NCBI RefSeq assembly: GCF_027924405.1
Contig: NZ_AP026978.1
Span: 2,480,001-2,544,000 of the forward strand
Reading direction: 5' to 3'
DNA: 64,000 nt
From: Nocardia sputorum
Lineage (GTDB): Bacteria; Actinomycetota; Actinomycetes; Mycobacteriales; Mycobacteriaceae
Part shown: one piece after another, positions 60,757 through 64,000 of the stretch
Layout: each line of letters starts with the position of its first letter
How positions within the stretch are numbered: the stretch's first letter is position 1
Translations under genes and position numbers: made by a program
The notes under the pieces: generated by a model
Databases searched by the model: none
Told to the model about the DNA's origin: nothing
The model's input: the letters and a program-made list of their open reading frames with translations, nothing else

Positions 60757-61137
60757 ATGGTGCTTCCGCACGCACTGGCGAAGTTCAACCGGCATGTCAC
60801 CAATCCGACCGCGGGCCTGGTCGCGGGACGCGCGCCCGGCTTCGGCATCGTGCTGCACAAAGGCAGGAAGTCGGGACGGTCCTACCGCACCCCGGTGATG
60901 GTCTTCGAACAGGACGGCGCCTACCGGATCGCGCTGACGTACGGCCGTGATGTCGACTGGGTCAAGAACATTCGCGCGGCGGGCGGGTTCGCGCTGGAGA
61001 CCAACGGTCGCGTCGTCGAGTTGACCGACCCGGTCGTGCGGCAGGATTCGTCCGCGGCGTGGGCGCCGGTGGGGGTGCGGCAGGTACTGAAGACGATCTC
61101 GGCGGAGTATTACGTGGAGTCCCGTCCGGCCCGGTGA
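60757..61137 (+). CDS. Deazaflavin (F420)-dependent nitroreductase family protein (2)
   Basis: A 126-residue split-barrel protein with the HKGRKSGRSYRTPVMVF and YGRDVDWVKNIRAAGG motifs of the DUF385/Ddn family. The ATG at 60757 was preferred because GAGAGAGGA lies upstream and conserved sequence starts there. The AraC gene that follows is convergent, 17 bp away. Confidence 0.87.
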   Translation: MVLPHALAKFNRHVTNPTAGLVAGRAPGFGIVLHKGRKSGRSYRTPVMVFEQDGAYRIALTYGRDVDWVKNIRAAGGFALETNGRVVELTDPVVRQDSSAAWAPVGVRQVLKTISAEYYVESRPAR

Positions 61138-61154
61138 ACCGCGCGTCGGACTGG

Positions 61155-61952
61155 CTACGCGCCTTGAACCGACTCGACCGTGCGGCTCAGTACCGAGGGT
61201 GGTAGTCCGAACGTCCGGCGGCAGGTGCGGGTCAGGTCGGCGCCATCGGAGAAACCCGCCGCGTGTGCGGCGGCCGTGAGATCGTCTCCGGCCAGCGCGC
61301 GGGTGCGCGCGATGTGCAGCCGCAGCCAGAGGATGTAGCGGCGCAACGGGATTCCCATCTGTTCGGTGAACAGGTGGGACAGCCGCGGCGCCGGAATCCC
61401 GAGTTGCCGAGCGACATCCGAGCCGCGCACCGAGCCCGCGCGCACCAGAGCGGGCAGTAGTTGCAGAGCCGCGGTGATCACCGCGTGCCGCTCGTCCGCG
61501 CCGGACGATTCGTCCTGCGGCAGCAGGTCCTCGACAACCGCGGTGACCTGTGCGGTCAGGTCGCCGCCCGCGGCGACGATGCCCAGCGTGTCGGCGCTGT
61601 CGGCCCAGCCGTTGAGGTGGGCCCTCCGGTCGGCCGCCGCGCCTGCGGCGGTCTCGGGGTCGAGGTAGACGGCCGTGCCGTGCGCGGACCCCACGTCGAT
61701 CCGGTGCGGCGCGTCGGTCGGCACGATGACATGCGTGCCGTGCTTGCGCACGCCGCTGCCGTCCACCACCACGATCGGTGTGCTCGCGGCCACGATTTGC
61801 ACCGCGTGGTGCGCGTGCAACTCCGTCGGGCCGATCGATCCGGCGAAGGCCAGGACGCCCGGCCGGAGCAGCGCGACACCCGCCTGCGCTGGTTCGTCCG
61901 CTGCGCCCACAGGCGACATCGAGAAGCCGTCGGTGACCAGAGCCTTCATCAT
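61155..61952 (-). CDS. AraC family transcriptional regulator
   Basis: A 265-residue regulator with an N-terminal cupin-like effector domain (HAHHAVQIV and PTDAPHRI) and a C-terminal pair of HTH motifs (SDVARQLGIPAPRLSHLF and LTAAAHAAGFSDGADLTR). GGGAG precedes the paired ATGs. Target genes are not evident. About 170 bp upstream (61953-62126) contain no supportable gene. Confidence 0.9.
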   Translation of the reverse strand: MMKALVTDGFSMSPVGAADEPAQAGVALLRPGVLAFAGSIGPTELHAHHAVQIVAASTPIVVVDGSGVRKHGTHVIVPTDAPHRIDVGSAHGTAVYLDPETAAGAAADRRAHLNGWADSADTLGIVAAGGDLTAQVTAVVEDLLPQDESSGADERHAVITAALQLLPALVRAGSVRGSDVARQLGIPAPRLSHLFTEQMGIPLRRYILWLRLHIARTRALAGDDLTAAAHAAGFSDGADLTRTCRRTFGLPPSVLSRTVESVQGA

Positions 61953-62126
61953 GGGATGCTCCCGGCTGAGACACGCACGCTGAATCCTGGGATGAGCGTA
62001 TCGGTTTCGCTCGGGCGGTATTCCCGATTCCTCCGATTACGGCCGACCCCGGCGATCACCCCACGGCCGGATTCCGGCATCGATCATGAGTTCGCCGCTC
62101 GATTGCTCGCAGTGCAAGAATGCCGG

Positions 62127-62414
62127 TCAGCTCTCGGCGACCTCGACGCCGCGCCAGAACGCTACGTAGTCCTTGATCTGCGCTGCCTTGGTCTTCGGCT
62201 CCGGGTAGTACCAGGCGGCGTCGGTATTGGATTCTCCGTCGACCACCACGGTGTAGTAGCTGGCGGTGCCCTTCCACGGGCAGTAGGTGTGCGTGTCGGA
62301 GGGTTGGAAGAACTCCGGGCTGATCGAATCCGGCGGGAAGTAGTGGTTGCCCTCGACGATGATGGTGTCGTTGCTGGTCGCGAGGACGCGGCCGTGCCAA
62401 GTTGCCGTTGCCAT
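62127..62414 (-). CDS. DUF427 domain protein
   Basis: A 95-residue protein matching DUF427: NTIIVEGNHYFP-type strand, TYCPWKGTASYYTVVVDGE, AAWYYPEPK, and the closing VAFWRGVEV. The single-domain form is complete. The catalytic role of the family is not established. It stands as a single gene. Confidence 0.9.
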   Translation of the reverse strand: MATATWHGRVLATSNDTIIVEGNHYFPPDSISPEFFQPSDTHTYCPWKGTASYYTVVVDGESNTDAAWYYPEPKTKAAQIKDYVAFWRGVEVAES

Positions 62415-62478
62415 ACGTCGATTCTGCCCTCATCTCACCCGGTGGCGGCGGCCGAAGGCGTCGCGCGGAGGGGTGCGG

Positions 62479-63030
62479 TCATACGGGACGGTCCGGCCGC
62501 GCCGCGCGCCGGTGGAGTTCGACGGCCAACGCCACCAGTTCGCCCAGGTGCTCGCCGTCGGATTCGGCCCGCCGCATCGCTTCGGCGACAGGGAAGGCGC
62601 GGACCTCGAGAATCTGCTCGGCGTCGCCGGGATTGGTCGGCGCGGAGTCGAGCACCACGTCCGCGGTGCACCAGAGCCACGCCTTGTGCGGGTGGGGCTG
62701 CCATTCGCGATACGGCGCGGGGCGATTGCTGGTCGCGTGGTGGGCGCCGAACCATCGGAGCGGTCCGATCGGGCGTGCTCCCGCCTCCTCGCGCAGTTCC
62801 CGGCGGACGCATTCGTCGATCGACTCGTCGCGCTCCCTGGTGCCGCCGGGGATCAGCCAGACGCCGCGATCGTCGCGGCACAGCACGATCTCCTCGCCGA
62901 CGAAACAGACGACGTGGATGTTGGTGACCAATTCGTCCGGCGGCAGCGCGGTGGAGAATCGCACATCAAGATCGCCCCACGCCCAGTGGGCCGGTGTGTG
63001 CAGCACGGGATAGCGGTCGGCGAGCGTCAC
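62479..63030 (-). CDS. Nudix hydrolase (2)
   Basis: A 183-residue Nudix enzyme with the complete box GGTRERDESIDECVRRELRE followed by EAG (about residues 62-84). A GTG start is used. The N-terminus (THAHWAWGDLDVRF-like) and the tail are unremarkable. The substrate is unknown. Confidence 0.9.
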   Translation of the reverse strand: MTLADRYPVLHTPAHWAWGDLDVRFSTALPPDELVTNIHVVCFVGEEIVLCRDDRGVWLIPGGTRERDESIDECVRRELREEAGARPIGPLRWFGAHHATSNRPAPYREWQPHPHKAWLWCTADVVLDSAPTNPGDAEQILEVRAFPVAEAMRRAESDGEHLGELVALAVELHRRAARPDRPV

Positions 63031-63180
63031 AGGATGACGGTAACGGTCACCGAGGGATCGTGTCCGCCGGATTTCCGCGGGCAGCGGGGTGACATGCTCG
63101 AGGTGTAGCCGGGTTAGGCGCTGCTCTGGTCCGGGTGGTCACGTCCGCGTCCCGCGGCGCGTGGATGCGGACGTACGGAT

Positions 63181-64000
63181 TCAGCTCTCCCGGGCCAGTG
63201 TCCGGTAGCTCACGTTCCAGAACCACTCCACCGGCCCCCGCTCGAAGCGACGTAACCACAGGTGCGCTCCGCTCGCGATGAGCAGCGCGACCAGCAGGTA
63301 GACGCCGATGGTGAACGGGACGCGGTCGTCGGCCGGGACGCGGGCCGCGAGTCCGAAACCCCAGCCGTAGCACAGCGTCGAAGCCACCAGATTCTGCAGG
63401 ATGTAGCAACTGAGGGCGGTGCGGCCGATCTCGGTGAGGCGGCGCCCGGCGAACCCGGCCGCGGGCCGCCGCACGTACCACTCGGCGACCGCCGCCAGCA
63501 TGCCCAGGGCGACGAACGGCGCGCTGCCGTAGCGGGTGAACAGGATGAGGTCGCCGCCGCCCGCGAGACCGACGGCCAGGTCGATCGGTGCGGCGACGCC
63601 GAAGCCCACGATCATGAGCCGCTTACGGATTCGCGCGCCACCCGGACCGAACACGCCGGCGCGGAACAGCCGCGCGCCGGTCAGGAACAGCGCGACCGAC
63701 ATCGCGAACACGAAGATCGCCTCCATCCGGAACAGCCCGGCGTTGCTGATCCGGAACATCGCGAGATCCCAGAAGGAGCCGTCCGCATACGGGTTCGGAT
63801 CCAGCGCACCGCGTGCCGCCGAGTCCTGTCGCGGCGCCAGCGCCAGGGCGAGCGCGATCAGGGTCAACAGCGTCACGTGCACGGCCGCCGCGCCGATCAG
63901 CCATTGTCGCTGCGCCCGCTCGCCGGTGGCGAGCACGAACGCGACGACCAGTCCGGTCACCGCGTACCCCATCAGCACGTCGAACTCGGCGACGAACACG
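63181..64000 (-). CDS. DUF418-type multi-spanning membrane protein (5' end outside window)
   Basis: At least 272 residues with seven or eight hydrophobic helices. The C-terminal third has the DUF418 pattern: GRTALSCYILQNLVASTLCY, WGFGL, WLRRFERGPVEW and the closing FWNVSYR. The frame is open to the right window edge, so the N-terminal helices lie outside. Function unknown; probably an integral membrane protein. Confidence 0.85.
   Translation of the reverse strand, partial: VFVAEFDVLMGYAVTGLVVAFVLATGERAQRQWLIGAAAVHVTLLTLIALALALAPRQDSAARGALDPNPYADGSFWDLAMFRISNAGLFRMEAIFVFAMSVALFLTGARLFRAGVFGPGGARIRKRLMIVGFGVAAPIDLAVGLAGGGDLILFTRYGSAPFVALGMLAAVAEWYVRRPAAGFAGRRLTEIGRTALSCYILQNLVASTLCYGWGFGLAARVPADDRVPFTIGVYLLVALLIASGAHLWLRRFERGPVEWFWNVSYRTLARES

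Noticed and set aside
1..64000. tRNA, rRNA, CRISPR arrays, insertion sequences
   Set aside because: I looked for clover-leaf ends, spaced repeats, transposase motifs (DDE-type) and terminal inverted repeats and found none I could support.

Overview
The window reads as a chromosome segment of a mycolic-acid actinomycete, most likely Nocardia or a close relative. The pointers are uniformly high G+C, GTG/TTG starts and ATGA/TGATG overlaps, a complete yrbE-mce operon, a type VII secretion (T7SS/ESX) EccA ATPase, and two F420-type nitroreductase-family proteins. I saw no tRNA, rRNA or CRISPR.

Region 1 (1-22.5 kb) is a T7SS-linked island. It opens with the 3' part of an EccA-like AAA+ ATPase. A MarR/monooxygenase/SDR/MarR module follows (1.5-3.9 kb). 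Then comes a co-directional block: an unknown protein, two YbaB-like proteins, a frameshifted membrane-protein gene, a WXG100-like secreted protein and a 4,237-residue giant protein, closed by a T7SS-associated partner protein and a hairpin terminator. The giant protein is the main discovery candidate. It has a WXG100/hydrophobic N-terminus, a long disordered linker, an unclassified domain, a SecA-like ATPase, a DUF3626-like domain, five diverged caspase-like (His...Cys) repeats and a calpain-type peptidase inserted between repeats 3 and 4. On the opposite strand lie a short paralogue of the island's first protein and a shattered eccC 3' end, so an ESX locus has been eroded here.

Region 2 (22.5-41.6 kb) concerns lipid uptake and oxidation. 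A truncated P450 and a probably truncated small gene mark a recombination scar. Next is a complete yrbEA-yrbEB-mceA-F operon with a Mce-associated protein, read leftward. Beyond it are an ABC1-type kinase, an HSL-type esterase, and a rightward BVMO-SDR-BVMO operon facing two TetR regulators. A 16-bp palindrome, GACTGA-N4-TCAGTC, occurs at the mce promoter and at the esterase promoter, with a weaker copy upstream of the BVMO operon. This suggests one TetR regulon joining Mce import to lipid oxidation.

Region 3 (41.9-52.8 kb) holds a fructose PTS (HPr, FruA, FruK, DeoR regulator, divergent enzyme I). It also holds an aspartate ammonia-lyase/asparaginase/permease operon with a divergent FadR-type regulator.

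Region 4 (52.8-57 kb) is gene-poor and decayed: a hydrolase-SRPBCC fusion, a broken partial copy of it, a TetR remnant, another remnant, and an intact 59-residue secreted peptide gene. Region 5 (57-64 kb) is ordinary housekeeping and redox content: a class III aminotransferase, two F420-type nitroreductase-family proteins, an ArsC-like protein, an AIM24 family protein, two Nudix hydrolases, an AraC regulator, a DUF427 protein and a DUF418 membrane protein cut by the window end.
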